From Polaribacter sejongensis (GTDB taxonomy: Bacteria; Bacteroidota; Bacteroidia; Flavobacteriales; Flavobacteriaceae): DNA of 64,000 bases. Within the stretch, counting starts at the first letter, position 1. Every line of letters begins with the position of its first letter. Both the position numbers and the translations under genes were made by a program. The stretch is taken from the NCBI RefSeq assembly GCF_038024065.1, contig NZ_CP150667.1:3293501-3357500 (forward strand). Direction: 5' to 3'. Under the pieces are notes generated by a model. That model did no database searches. It saw only the letters and a list, made by a program, of their open reading frames with translations, and was not told the DNA's origin. This document shows, one piece after another, positions 42,498 to 51,857 of the stretch.

Positions 42498-43487
42498 ATG
42501 ATTCTAAAAAATAAAGTTATAATTACTATCGTTTTACTATCGTTTCTTTCTTGTTCTAAAGAAAAAACAAAAGACTATACCTTAACAGGCCACGTTTTTG
42601 GTACCACTTATAAGATTGTTTATTTAGATGGTGCTAAGGACTATCAAACCTCTTTAGATAGTCTGTTTTTTTTAATGAATAAATCCTTATCAACCTATAT
42701 TCCTAGTTCAGATATTTCTAGAATTAACAAAGGAGATTCTACAGTTATTGTTGATGATTTATTTTTAGAGGTTTTTAAAAAATCGAAAAGAATTTATACG
42801 GAAACCAATGGTTATTTTGATCCTACTGTTGGAAACCTAGTTAATGCTTGGGGTTTTGGTCCAAAGAATGAAAGGATCAATTTAAACGAAGATCAAGTAA
42901 AACAAGAAATGCAGTATGTTGGTTTAGATAAAGTGACTATTGTTAATGGTAAAATTAAAAAACAAGATCCTAACATTTATTTAGATTTTAACTCTATTGC
43001 CAAAGGATTCGGAATTGATGTGGTAGCTCGTTTTCTAGATAGTAAAAATATCTCGAACTATTTAGTTGAAATTGGTGGAGAGATTAGGGCAAAAGGGATA
43101 AAAAAAGAAAATCATCCTTGGGTTATAAAATTAGTAAATCCTATAAAAAAGGACAGTATAAAAGGATATCGAAAAATAAATTTGTCTAATAAATCGATGG
43201 CTACTTCGGGTAATTATAGAAAGTTTAGAGTTACCAAAGACGGACATAAATACGTGCATACTGTAAATCCTAAAACTGGGTATGCTGAAGAAAGTAATTT
43301 ATTGAGTGCTTCTGTAATAGCGGGTATAGATTGTGCAGATACAGATGCGTATGCCACTGCTTTTATGGCCATGGGATTAGAGAAAGCGAAAGAATTTTTA
43401 GATATTCATAAAAACATTGATGCTATCTTATTATTTAATAACGAGAATGGAGAATTAGAAGAATACACAACAATTGCCTTTCAGTAG
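42498..43487 (+). CDS. apbE: FAD:protein FMN transferase (ApbE), lipoprotein
   Basis: A 329-residue periplasmic lipoprotein (lipobox FLSC, Cys19). It attaches FMN covalently to threonines of target flavoproteins such as the Na(+)-NQR and RNF subunits, using FAD and Mg2+. Motifs are GTTYKIVYLDG, DFNSIAKGFGID, VEIGGEIRAKG, KSMATSGNYR, HTVNPKTGY and CADTDAYATAFMAMG. Length is usual for the family. In Flavobacteriia apbE often lies near nqr genes, but none is present here. The downstream exported protein is 69 bp away. Confidence 0.93.
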   Translation: MILKNKVIITIVLLSFLSCSKEKTKDYTLTGHVFGTTYKIVYLDGAKDYQTSLDSLFFLMNKSLSTYIPSSDISRINKGDSTVIVDDLFLEVFKKSKRIYTETNGYFDPTVGNLVNAWGFGPKNERINLNEDQVKQEMQYVGLDKVTIVNGKIKKQDPNIYLDFNSIAKGFGIDVVARFLDSKNISNYLVEIGGEIRAKGIKKENHPWVIKLVNPIKKDSIKGYRKINLSNKSMATSGNYRKFRVTKDGHKYVHTVNPKTGYAEESNLLSASVIAGIDCADTDAYATAFMAMGLEKAKEFLDIHKNIDAILLFNNENGELEEYTTIAFQ

Positions 43488-43556
43488 TTCACCGTTTACG
43501 CTGTGTTTTTGCTATCTTGCATTGTAGATACATAACGCTGAATAATTGGTATTAAT

Positions 43557-44876
43557 ATGATGAGATTACTTCTAACACTTTTATGCATAATTTCTTTTAC
43601 ATTCACAAATGCGCAGTCTAACACAGACATTGCTAATGTGTATTTAAGGAGAGCAAAAGAAGCGGTAGAAACCAATGTAAATTACAAAGAAGCATTAGTG
43701 CAATTTGAAAAAGCATTAAAGTATGTCGATTCAATTTCAGACAAGAACTTAGCAACCTTAGCTTCCTCTATTTATTATGAAAATTATCAATTTCAAACTA
43801 CTGATAAAGAAAAAATAGCATTTCTTAAAAACTCGGAAACTTATAGTAGACGGTATTTTGTTTTAGAACAAGATAATACTGCCGAAGGGTATACCAAAAA
43901 CTTAGAGAGTCTTATTTTAATTCAGGAATCTATAGAATCTTTAGAAACCAAGTTAAAGAAAGAGGAGGAACAACGTCTTAGAAGAGAGAAAGCGTCTAAA
44001 AAAATAGATTCACTTAAAAGTCTTTGGAATCAAAAATCTGAATCCCTTTCTATAAACGTAGATAAGATTTATAATTTTAATACGAACAATGTAGCTCTTT
44101 TTAAAAAGGATGGAAATTTTGGAGTTATAGATGATAGAGGTAGAATTATTGTAGCAGCCACCGATTATAAAGACGCCATATCTTCCGAAGGTTTTATTTT
44201 ATTAAAGAATAAAAAAGTGAATCCTGATCAAATTTATTCTTTCAATACAAATAATAAAAAAGGGTTTGTTCTACCAAATGTCACTGAGTTTAATCCACTT
44301 GCCACAGATTACGGTCAAGTAATGTTGCCTAGAGGGAATGGTTGGGTGGTTACGTATCCAGATAACTCTTTTGAGCCGTTGGTGTATGATTTGAAAGATC
44401 AAAAAATCATTAAAATTCCTAATGAAGAAGACTTATTAAAATCCTTAAAAAAGGAAGATGTAGTTGACAGATTTAATAAAGACAGTGAGGTTAAAATAAA
44501 TAAAGTTTGGTATCAGTTTGGAGGTCATTTAGGAGGAGGCGTATATTCACTATATTCTGAAGACAGTTATAAAGTCCGTTCTTTCTTGTTTTCTACCAAT
44601 AAAGAAATAATAAGTGCTGATGCTGGATTTGAATATATTGGAGCTTATTATAAAGAAACCTTTCAGGCGATTAAAAAAGGTAAAGTTATTTGGATCAACC
44701 CAGAAGGAGTGAAAGTAAGTGATGTTAAAGATGGCTATAAAAAATATTCAGGAGACTCTAAAGTGGTGCAATTAGCGTCGGGTACATATCAAATTATAAG
44801 AAACGAGGTAATTGTATTGGGTGATAAAGAATTAGAAAAATTAAGTGATTTTTTAAGAAAACACAAAAAGAACTAA
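43557..44876 (+). CDS. Exported TPR-like/WG-repeat-like protein of unknown function
   Basis: A 439-residue exported protein (signal peptide MMRLLLTLLCIISFTFTNAQ). Residues 25-125 are helical with a TPR-like pair (YLRRAKEAVETNVNYKEALVQFEKALKYV), then a charged coiled coil (120-160). The C-terminal half has irregular beta repeats such as KKDGNFGVIDDRGRIIVAA and KKGFVLPN that resemble WG beta-repeats. It converges with the methyltransferase gene, with a 4-bp overlap of the coding ends. Confidence 0.6.
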   Translation: MMRLLLTLLCIISFTFTNAQSNTDIANVYLRRAKEAVETNVNYKEALVQFEKALKYVDSISDKNLATLASSIYYENYQFQTTDKEKIAFLKNSETYSRRYFVLEQDNTAEGYTKNLESLILIQESIESLETKLKKEEEQRLRREKASKKIDSLKSLWNQKSESLSINVDKIYNFNTNNVALFKKDGNFGVIDDRGRIIVAATDYKDAISSEGFILLKNKKVNPDQIYSFNTNNKKGFVLPNVTEFNPLATDYGQVMLPRGNGWVVTYPDNSFEPLVYDLKDQKIIKIPNEEDLLKSLKKEDVVDRFNKDSEVKINKVWYQFGGHLGGGVYSLYSEDSYKVRSFLFSTNKEIISADAGFEYIGAYYKETFQAIKKGKVIWINPEGVKVSDVKDGYKKYSGDSKVVQLASGTYQIIRNEVIVLGDKELEKLSDFLRKHKKN

Positions 44877-45643
44877 TTTTTATAGCACACCGGAAGAATT
44901 TCATTTTTCATTAAGCAAAATCTTGCTAATTTTTCTGGAGCAATTTTTTTTGTGTAATCTACTTCATCCACCTTAAAACCGATAGAACGTAGTTTGTCAA
45001 AATAATCTCTACCATACACTCTTACATGATCATACTGTCCAAAAATTTCTGCACGCTCTTTTCTGTCTGTGATGGTGTCGTCTTCAAAAGTTGTTTCTCT
45101 AGATAAATCTTGCGGAATTTGAAAAATACCAAATCCGCCTTTTTTAAGCACTCTAAATAGCTCTTGCATGGCTTTAGTGTCATCTGTAATATGTTCTAAC
45201 ACATGATTACAGAAAACAACATCAAAAGAGTTGTCATCAAAAGGTAAGTCGCAAATATCTGCTTTTACATCTGCAATAGGAGATTCTAAATCAGAGGTGA
45301 TGTACTCTAAGTTTTTCTGCTTTCTAAAAATGTCTAAAAAACATTGTTCTGGAGCAATGTGTAAAGTTTTTAGTTTTTCTGTTGATGTAAAAAAAGGAGT
45401 TTCATCTCTTAAAAACAACCACATTAAACGGTGTCTTTCTAAAGATAGAGTAGAAGGAGAAAGTGCGTTTTCTCTTTGTTTACCATATCCGTAAGGTAAA
45501 AACTTTCTAAAACTCTTGCCATCTATTGGGTCTGTAAATCTATCGCCTTTTAAAGAAAAAGCAATAATTGGTCGTACTAGATAACTAGCTTTTATTAACC
45601 AAGGTCTTGGGATGGTATTTAGAATGGATTTAAAAAATTTCAT
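44873..45643 (-). CDS. Class I SAM-dependent methyltransferase
   Basis: A 256-residue methyltransferase. The Rossmann motif I is LHIAPEQCF near residue 94, followed by the acidic ITSDLESP, the motif ICDLPFDDNSFDVVFCNHVLEH, and motif III VLKKGGFGIFQIPQD. The pattern is of Methyltransf_11 type. An N-terminal extension of about 80 residues (FRKFLPYGYGKQRENAL) is shared with flavobacterial SAM proteins that modify lipids, sugars or quinones; the substrate is not known. The start at 45643 lies 8 bp from the edge of the GxxExxY cassette, which may have separated it from map and its former promoter. Confidence 0.85.
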   Translation of the reverse strand: MKFFKSILNTIPRPWLIKASYLVRPIIAFSLKGDRFTDPIDGKSFRKFLPYGYGKQRENALSPSTLSLERHRLMWLFLRDETPFFTSTEKLKTLHIAPEQCFLDIFRKQKNLEYITSDLESPIADVKADICDLPFDDNSFDVVFCNHVLEHITDDTKAMQELFRVLKKGGFGIFQIPQDLSRETTFEDDTITDRKERAEIFGQYDHVRVYGRDYFDKLRSIGFKVDEVDYTKKIAPEKLARFCLMKNEILPVCYKN

Positions 45644-45651
45644 GGCTATTT

Positions 45652-46159
45652 CACAGAGATTCGCAGAGTATTATCACAGAGAATCACAGAGTTTTTAAAT
45701 TGTGTTTATAAAACGTTTTAATCCGTTTTTTAATAGTTTTGTATGGAAATTAATTAATAATCCTAATGGATAATTACCTAATTTCATATATGTTAAAATT
45801 TGAGCGGAATGAACATCTGTAAAAGCTTCGACAGTTTTTAGTTCTAAAACTATTTTATCTTCAACTAATAAATCAATTCTATAACCGTGATCTAATTTTA
45901 TATCTTTATAAATAATAGGTAATGAAACTTCCTTTTTTACTTTTAAACCTAGATTTTTTAATTCAAAGAATAAACACTCTTGATATGCAGATTCTAACAA
46001 ACCAGGACCAAGAGTTTTATGAACTTCAATGGCTGCACCTATAATTTTTTCTGTTATTTTAGTATCCATAGTTTATATATAAAATGGTTTTATAATATAA
46101 ACAATTTCTCCGTGAAACTCTTTTACAGCACAATCAAATAACCTCTGTGAATCTCGGTG
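45652..46159. mobile_element. GxxExxY cassette bounded by inverted CACAGAG-type repeats
   Basis: The left end has CACAGAGATTCGCAGAG (45652-45668) and a second copy CACAGAGAATCACAGAG (45675-45691). The right end, in inverted orientation, has CTCTGTGAATCTCGGTG (46143-46159) and a degenerate copy CTCCGTGAAACTCTTTT (46108-46124). The outer left and right copies match at 15 of 17 positions as an inverted pair. The only gene inside is GxxExxY. The edges stand 8 bp and 6 bp from the neighbouring genes. Confidence 0.6.
45695..46069 (-). CDS. GxxExxY protein, PD-(D/E)xK nuclease-like
   Basis: A 124-residue protein with the name-giving motif GLLESAY (residues 23-29) and a nuclease-like core YRIDLLVEDKIVLELKT, giving Asp66, Glu76 and Lys78 as a PD-(D/E)xK-type site. 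The end (YMKLGNYPLGLLINFHTKLLKNGLKRFI) is typical of the family. Biochemical role is unproven; a homing or mobility function has been suggested by its scattered distribution. It stands alone between paired repeats. Confidence 0.85.
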   Translation of the reverse strand: MDTKITEKIIGAAIEVHKTLGPGLLESAYQECLFFELKNLGLKVKKEVSLPIIYKDIKLDHGYRIDLLVEDKIVLELKTVEAFTDVHSAQILTYMKLGNYPLGLLINFHTKLLKNGLKRFINTI

Positions 46160-46165
46160 TAAAAA

Positions 46166-46969
46166 CTATTGTCTGAATGCATCCTCCTCATCGGTAACAA
46201 TCCCCAATGCGTCGTGTACATATTTAAACGTAGAAAGTAATTCTGGTTTACCGTTTACAATAGCAACATCATGCTCAAAATGCGCAGAAGGTTTGTTGTC
46301 TAAAGTTGTAATTGTCCAACCGTCTGAATGTTGTTTAATTTTATGAGTACCTAAGTTTGTCATTGGTTCTATGGCAACTACCATACCTTCTACAAACTTT
46401 TTACCACGACCTCTTTTTCCGTAGTTTGGCATTTCTGGATCTTCGTGCATTTCTCTTCCTAATCCATGACCTACCAATTCTCTTACTACACCATAACCAT
46501 GGTCTTCAGAAAACTTTTGAATAGCATAACCAACATCACCAACTCTATTTCCTGCCTTAAATTCTTTAATACCAACGTATAAACTAGCTCTAGTTACATC
46601 TAGTAATTTTCTAGTTGCTGGTTCAATCTCTCCAACAGCAAAAGTGTAGGCGTGATCTCCGTGAAAACCATTCTTATATGCGCCACAATCTATAGAAATA
46701 ATATCGCCTTCTACTAATGGGTTTTTATTTGGAATACCGTGTACAACTTGGTTATTTGGACTCATACAAAGTGAATTTGGAAAATCGTATAATCCTAAGA
46801 AACCAGGTACAGCACCTTCAGATCTAATAAAGTCTTCGGCAAGTTTATCTAAGTACAAAGTAGAAACTCCGGGTTTTACTTCTTTAGCAAGCATACCTAA
46901 CGTTTTAGAAACGATTAGTGCGCTTTCTCTCATCAATTCTATCTCTTCTCTTGTTTTTATCTTAATCAT
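46166..46969 (-). CDS. map: Methionine aminopeptidase, type I
   Basis: A 267-residue metallopeptidase that removes the initiator methionine. The start is the ATG at 46969 (IKTREEIELMRESALIV follows); a TTG at 46990 in frame would add seven residues. The metal ligands lie in SIDCGAYKNGFHGDHAYTF, RELVGHGLGREMHEDPEMPN and VAIEPM, with a final HFEHDVAIV. All five metal-binding residues appear present. It lies next to the HAD and gpmI genes in one direction. Confidence 0.96.
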   Translation of the reverse strand: MIKIKTREEIELMRESALIVSKTLGMLAKEVKPGVSTLYLDKLAEDFIRSEGAVPGFLGLYDFPNSLCMSPNNQVVHGIPNKNPLVEGDIISIDCGAYKNGFHGDHAYTFAVGEIEPATRKLLDVTRASLYVGIKEFKAGNRVGDVGYAIQKFSEDHGYGVVRELVGHGLGREMHEDPEMPNYGKRGRGKKFVEGMVVAIEPMTNLGTHKIKQHSDGWTITTLDNKPSAHFEHDVAIVNGKPELLSTFKYVHDALGIVTDEEDAFRQ

Positions 46970-47027
46970 GTTAAAAAAATTGAATGGCAAAGTTACTATA
47001 ATTTAGGTAGAATGAAGTAAGGTTTGT

Positions 47028-47429
47028 CTATTTGAAAAAAGAGAAAAACCCTTTTTTCTTTTTTTTAGGTGGCTCGTAATTAAAAATAGCTTTGTGTATT
47101 TCTGTCCAACCTAAAAAGCCTCCAACATTTCTGTCGTCTATAAATAAATCTGCATGTATTTTACGACTGTGTTTTTCATCGTATTCCTCTTCAGGGAAAT
47201 TTTTGTTTACTGCATAAAATTCAATGTTGTTTTCTTTACAGAAAGCAACTGCTTCATCTAATTTTTTTCCGTGTCTGTAAGTCCATAGAATTAATCGATG
47301 CCCTTGAGATTGTAGCCTTTTTAAGGTGTCGAAAGCAAAAATTATTTCTTCACCTATTTTTGGATACGCATCTTCTACAATGGTACCATCAAAATCTACG
47401 GCAATAATTAGTGGGTTATTAGGTATCAT
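47028..47429 (-). CDS. Small HAD-superfamily phosphatase-like protein (BT0820 type)
   Basis: A 133-residue HAD-fold protein without a cap domain. Motif 1 DFDGTIV has Asp12 and Asp14; motif 2 is LWTYRHGK, and motif 4 is HADLFIDDRN. The C-terminus is a lysine-rich tail (PPKKKKKGFFSFF). The family is known from Bacteroides structures as a sugar-phosphate-type phosphatase, but the substrate here is unknown. Its ATG overlaps the thioredoxin stop by one base (TAATG), so they are coupled. Confidence 0.82.
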   Translation of the reverse strand: MIPNNPLIIAVDFDGTIVEDAYPKIGEEIIFAFDTLKRLQSQGHRLILWTYRHGKKLDEAVAFCKENNIEFYAVNKNFPEEEYDEKHSRKIHADLFIDDRNVGGFLGWTEIHKAIFNYEPPKKKKKGFFSFFK

Positions 47430-47971
47430 TAATTGTCGTAAGAATGTTTATAAGGTTCTCCAGAAACAATTTTCAGTATGTCTTTCTCTAAAGATTCACG
47501 GGCATATTCTACATATCTACCAATTTCTTTTCCATCTCTATAAAAGATAAAAGTTGGTACTCTTTTTATGTCGAAACCTTCCTGTAAATTATCAGGAGTT
47601 TTTTTACTTACGTCAACAGTAATAAGCTCAAAATTATTTAAGTTAAAATCCGTTTGTTCTAGAATTTTATATAAATGAGGTGTTTCTCTTTTACTATCTC
47701 CACACCAAGTTCCCATAAAACCTTTAATTGTAATACCTTTTAACTCACTTTTAAGAGCGGTAATTGTTGCTGGGTCTGGAGTATAACGCTCTAACTTCTG
47801 ATTAAACCAAGTGCTATAAGGGATTTGTTGAAAAGAGGCTTTGTTAGCCACTCCAATCAAATCCCCACTTTGATTTTTAACTGCAAGTACTTTTTGAGTT
47901 TCAGTTACTTTTTGTTGGCTAATGCAAGATGCAAATACCATAATACAAGCCAATAAAAAGACTTTTTTCAT
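47429..47971 (-). CDS. Thioredoxin-like lipoprotein with single-cysteine active site
   Basis: A 180-residue lipoprotein (lipobox FASC, Cys16). The thioredoxin fold occupies about 75-180, with the motif GTWCGDSKRETP and only one cysteine (Cys90, with Ser93 in the resolving position), so it is CxxS. The cis-Pro loop is VPTFIFYRDGKEIG. Such CxxS proteins may act in disulfide isomerisation or binding rather than reduction. Upstream is gpmI, 17 bp away. Confidence 0.82.
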   Translation of the reverse strand: MKKVFLLACIMVFASCISQQKVTETQKVLAVKNQSGDLIGVANKASFQQIPYSTWFNQKLERYTPDPATITALKSELKGITIKGFMGTWCGDSKRETPHLYKILEQTDFNLNNFELITVDVSKKTPDNLQEGFDIKRVPTFIFYRDGKEIGRYVEYARESLEKDILKIVSGEPYKHSYDN

Positions 47972-47988
47972 AAGTTGAGTTGTTTTAA

Positions 47989-49506
47989 TTATAATAAAGA
48001 ATGTTGTGTCATTTCTTTTGGTTGTGCTACATTCATCAAATCTAAAATTGTAGGAGCAATATCACCTAAAACACCACTGTTTACAGATTTTATTTCTTTA
48101 TCAATTAAAATAAAAGGAACTGGGTTTGTAGTGTGTGCTGTATGAGGAGATCCATCAGGATTCATCATTGTTTCACAGTTACCATGATCTGCAATTAATA
48201 AAATAGAATATCCATTATCTAAACCAGTTTCTATAACTTCTTTAGCACAAATATCTACAGCTTCACAAGCTTTTATTGCAGCGTCCATCATTCCTGTATG
48301 TCCAACCATATCACCATTTGCAAAGTTTAAGCAAACAAAATCAGCTTCACCTTTCTTTAAATCTTCACACAAAGCATCTTTTAATTCGTAAGCAGACATT
48401 TCTGGTTTTAAATCGTAAGTAGCAACTTTTGGTGAGTTTCTTAAAATTCTAGATTCACCTTCAAACGGTGTTTCTTGTCCTCCAGAAAAGAAAAATGTAA
48501 CGTGCGGATATTTCTCTGTCTCTGCAATACGAATCTGTTTTTTACCTGCTTTAGATAAAACTTCTCCTAAAGTATTTTTAATATTATCAGTATTATAAAT
48601 AACATTAATTCCTTTAAAACTTGCATCATATAAAGTGATGGTTGTAAAATAAAGGTCTAATTTTTTCATTCCAAATTCAGGGAAATCATTTTGAGACAAC
48701 GCGTTTGTCAATTCTCTACCTCTATCTGTTCTGTAGTTAAAGAAAAGTACCACATCACCTTCTTTAATTTGTGCTTTTGGCGAACCATCTTCATTGGTTA
48801 CAATGATTGGTTTGTGAAACTCATCTGTAATACCAGCTTCGTAATTCGTTTTTATAGTATTAATAATATCAGTTGTTTTTGTACCAACTCCATTAACAAT
48901 ACCATCATACGCTTCCTTTACACGTTCCCAACGGTTATCTCTATCCATTGCGTAATAACGACCTGTTACAGTTGCTATTTTACCGGTACTTTTATCCATA
49001 TGTTCTTGTACCTCATTTAAGAAATAAGGAGCAGATTTAGGATCACAATCTCTACCGTCTGTAAATGCGTGTAAATACACATTATCTACTTTATTTTCTT
49101 TAGCAACATCTAATAATCCTTTTAAGTGATTAATGTGTGCATGAATTCCTCCATTAGAAACCAAACCTAATAAATGAACATCTTTGTTATTCTCTTTTGC
49201 GTATTTAAAAGTATCTAATAATACTTTTTCTTGCCCTAAAGTATTTTCTTTAACAGCTTTATTAATACGAGCTAGATTCTGATATACAATTCTACCAGCA
49301 CCTAAATTCATGTGTCCAACTTCAGAATTTCCCATTTGTCCTTCTGGCAAACCAACATGTTCTCCGTCTGTCCTTAATTGAGCATTTGGATATTTGTCGT
49401 ATAAACCGTTTATAAAAGGAGTTTTTGCATTGTAAATAGCAGATACCTTAGGGTCTTGTGTAATTCCCCAACCATCTAAAATCATTAATATAACTTTCTT
49501 GTCCAT
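47989..49506 (-). CDS. gpmI: 2,3-bisphosphoglycerate-independent phosphoglycerate mutase
   Basis: A 505-residue glycolytic enzyme that interconverts 3- and 2-phosphoglycerate through a phosphoserine. The first metal-site motif is ILDGWG (residues 9-14), the catalytic Ser61 is in MGNSEVGHMNLGAGR, HAFTDGRD and RYYAMDRDNRW follow, and the second metal site is LIADHGNCE with PHTAHTTNPVP. Length is usual. It heads the run gpmI, thioredoxin-like, HAD on minus. Confidence 0.96.
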   Translation of the reverse strand: MDKKVILMILDGWGITQDPKVSAIYNAKTPFINGLYDKYPNAQLRTDGEHVGLPEGQMGNSEVGHMNLGAGRIVYQNLARINKAVKENTLGQEKVLLDTFKYAKENNKDVHLLGLVSNGGIHAHINHLKGLLDVAKENKVDNVYLHAFTDGRDCDPKSAPYFLNEVQEHMDKSTGKIATVTGRYYAMDRDNRWERVKEAYDGIVNGVGTKTTDIINTIKTNYEAGITDEFHKPIIVTNEDGSPKAQIKEGDVVLFFNYRTDRGRELTNALSQNDFPEFGMKKLDLYFTTITLYDASFKGINVIYNTDNIKNTLGEVLSKAGKKQIRIAETEKYPHVTFFFSGGQETPFEGESRILRNSPKVATYDLKPEMSAYELKDALCEDLKKGEADFVCLNFANGDMVGHTGMMDAAIKACEAVDICAKEVIETGLDNGYSILLIADHGNCETMMNPDGSPHTAHTTNPVPFILIDKEIKSVNSGVLGDIAPTILDLMNVAQPKEMTQHSLL

Positions 49507-49665
49507 TGTCTTAAAATTGAACAGTAAAATTAAGAAATATTTTGCCGTTTATGTTGATTTTATTAAATTTTTACGAAACCGATAACGTAAATTAACATTG
49601 CAAAAGAGCAGTATAATTTCTGTATGATGTATTCTAATTTTTAGGTTGTTTTATTGATAAAAGAA

Positions 49666-49929
49666 TTACTCAATATAGTTTAAAGCGATTAATATCGCAG
49701 TAATCATTACTACAAGTATCAATACTTTTCTTTTAAAGATGGTGTTGTTTTCTGCTATCAATTTTTTTTTAAGCTGCTCTAACTCATATGGAGTTGCTTT
49801 TTTATCAAAATGAAGTTCACTTTTTTCGTTTTTTTTATGGCCTTTGATTTTATCAAAAGTAGAAACACGACTTCTTTTATTCGCTTTTAAACTCGCAATC
49901 ATTGCAGCAACTGAACCTCCAAAACTCAT
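49666..49929 (-). CDS. Small single-TM protein conserved in Flavobacteriia
   Basis: An 87-residue protein with a polar N-terminal half (MSFGGSVAAMIASLKANKR ... LHFDKKATPYELEQLKKKL) and one C-terminal hydrophobic helix (VLILVVMITAILIALNYI). The start motif MSFGGSV and the segment LHFDKKAT recur in my memory of flavobacterial hypothetical proteins. No function known. Monocistronic, 159 bp from gpmI. Confidence 0.7.
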   Translation of the reverse strand: MSFGGSVAAMIASLKANKRSRVSTFDKIKGHKKNEKSELHFDKKATPYELEQLKKKLIAENNTIFKRKVLILVVMITAILIALNYIE

Positions 49930-50093
49930 AGTATTTATTTTTTGTTACTTATAGGTAGCTGAAAAGGACTAATTGTTACAATAAAAAAAATATAGATTAT
50001 GATAAATGTGTGTAAAAGTGATTTTAACATGTTTAAAATAAATAATCATTATTTTAAAGCGTATTATTGTAAGAATAATTCAATACTTTTTTA

Positions 50094-51839
50094 ATGAGTC
50101 TCCATTTCGAATTAAACGAAGTCACTAAAAAATTACCCAAACATTTACACAAGTTTGTGGTACAGCAGCCGTATGAAGAATATACAGCACAAAACCAAGC
50201 TGTTTGGCGTTATGTAATGAGAATGAATGTGGATTACTTAAGCAAGGTTGCTCATAAATCTTATATAAGCGGATTAGAAAAAACGGGTATTTCTGTAGAA
50301 AACATTCCTTATATGGCAGGAATGAACAGGATTTTAAAAGAAATTGGTTGGGCTACGGTTTCGGTTGATGGTTTTATTCCGCCAAATGCATTTATGGAAT
50401 TTCAGGCATATAATGTTTTGGTAATTGCGTCGGATATGCGAACCATAAATCATATAGAATATACACCAGCACCAGATATTATCCACGAAGCAGCAGGTCA
50501 TGCGCCTATTATTTCAAATCCTGAATATGCAGAATATTTACGAAGGTTTGGAGAAATAGGTAGTAAAGCAATTTCCTCTGCTAAAGATTATGAAATGTAT
50601 GAAGCCATCAGGCTTTTATCCATCTTAAAAGAAAATCCAAATTCAACAGAAAGTGAAATAGATGACGCGGAGCAAAAAGTAGCCTATCTGCAAAATAATA
50701 TGGGGAAATTGTCTGAAATGGCACAAATTAGAAATTTACATTGGTGGACTGTAGAATACGGGTTGATTGGTACTTTAGAGAATCCTAAAATATACGGAGC
50801 AGGTTTACTTTCCTCTATTGGAGAGAGTGCCTGGTGTATGCAAGATGAAGTGAAAAAAGTTGCGTATTCTATTGATGCAGCTACCGTTAATTTTGATATT
50901 ACAAAACCGCAACCGCAATTATATGTAACGCCAGATTTTGCTTATTTAAGCTTGGTGTTAGATGAATTTGCCAATACAATGGTAATAAGAACTGGCGGAT
51001 TAAAAAGTATTCATAAATTGATAAATTCTGATAATTTAGGAACCATCGAATTGACAACGGGAATTCAAATTTCGGGTGTTTTTACCAAGGTTATTCAGTT
51101 TAAAAACAATAAAGTAGCTTATTTTCAAACTACAGGTGCAACTGCATTGTCTAATAGAGATAAAGAATTAATTGGACATGGAATTACTAGTCATGCTAGT
51201 GGTTTTGGGAGTCCGGTTGGTAAATTAAAAGGAATTAATTTGCCCATAGAAGATATGAGCCCGAGAGATTTAAAAGCGTACGGAATTTACGAAGGTGAAT
51301 TTATGACTTTAGAGTTTGAGAGTGGCGTTATTGTAAAAGGAAAAGCAATTACCGGAACTAGAGATTTGCGAGGTAAAATTTTAATTATTTCTTTTGATGA
51401 TTGCACGGTTACTTATAAGGAGGAAGTTTTGTTTCAACCAGAATGGGGAATTTATGATATGGCAGTTGGTAAAGAGGTAGTTTCTGCCTATGCAGGTCCT
51501 GCTGATGTAGACTCGTTTTTAGGTCTAGGAAAAGTATCTGAAACCAAAACACATAAAATTAAATATTCAGAAAGTGAACAAGAATTGTATGCCTTGTATG
51601 ATGAAGTCAGGTGTCTAAGAGAAGAAGAGACTTCGACCAATAAAAAAATAACAGAAATATTTAATCAGTTAAATAGCAAATTTCAAGGAGATTGGTTGTT
51701 GCTTTTAGAATTATATGAATTAGCTTTGCAAAGTAATTTTTCTATTAAGGAGACCATTTTAGAAAGATTAGAAGTTTTAAAATGTAACAAAAGCTACACA
51801 AAGCTAATTGAAAATGGGTTAATTTTGTGTCAAGTTTAA
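50094..51839 (+). CDS. Iron-dependent aromatic amino acid hydroxylase with long C-terminal extension
   Basis: A 581-residue protein. The N-terminal half matches pterin-dependent aromatic amino acid hydroxylases: iron ligands His131 and His136 in PDIIHEAAGHAP, and Glu221 in HWWTVEYGLIG. YGAGLLSSIGES follows. The second half (about 310-581) has no counterpart in short bacterial PhhA enzymes and shows beta-rich and helical parts (TGIQISGVFTKVIQF, YDEVRCLREEE). This long form is usual in Bacteroidota. Substrate (phenylalanine or tryptophan) cannot be decided. No PCD (phhB) gene is near. Confidence 0.9.
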   Translation: MSLHFELNEVTKKLPKHLHKFVVQQPYEEYTAQNQAVWRYVMRMNVDYLSKVAHKSYISGLEKTGISVENIPYMAGMNRILKEIGWATVSVDGFIPPNAFMEFQAYNVLVIASDMRTINHIEYTPAPDIIHEAAGHAPIISNPEYAEYLRRFGEIGSKAISSAKDYEMYEAIRLLSILKENPNSTESEIDDAEQKVAYLQNNMGKLSEMAQIRNLHWWTVEYGLIGTLENPKIYGAGLLSSIGESAWCMQDEVKKVAYSIDAATVNFDITKPQPQLYVTPDFAYLSLVLDEFANTMVIRTGGLKSIHKLINSDNLGTIELTTGIQISGVFTKVIQFKNNKVAYFQTTGATALSNRDKELIGHGITSHASGFGSPVGKLKGINLPIEDMSPRDLKAYGIYEGEFMTLEFESGVIVKGKAITGTRDLRGKILIISFDDCTVTYKEEVLFQPEWGIYDMAVGKEVVSAYAGPADVDSFLGLGKVSETKTHKIKYSESEQELYALYDEVRCLREEETSTNKKITEIFNQLNSKFQGDWLLLLELYELALQSNFSIKETILERLEVLKCNKSYTKLIENGLILCQV

Positions 51840-51857
51840 TATTAAAATAAAAACAAC

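Noticed and set aside
48691..49020. Open frame antisense to gpmI (109 codons).
   Set aside because: Lies entirely within a clear conserved gene; composition reflects the opposite strand.
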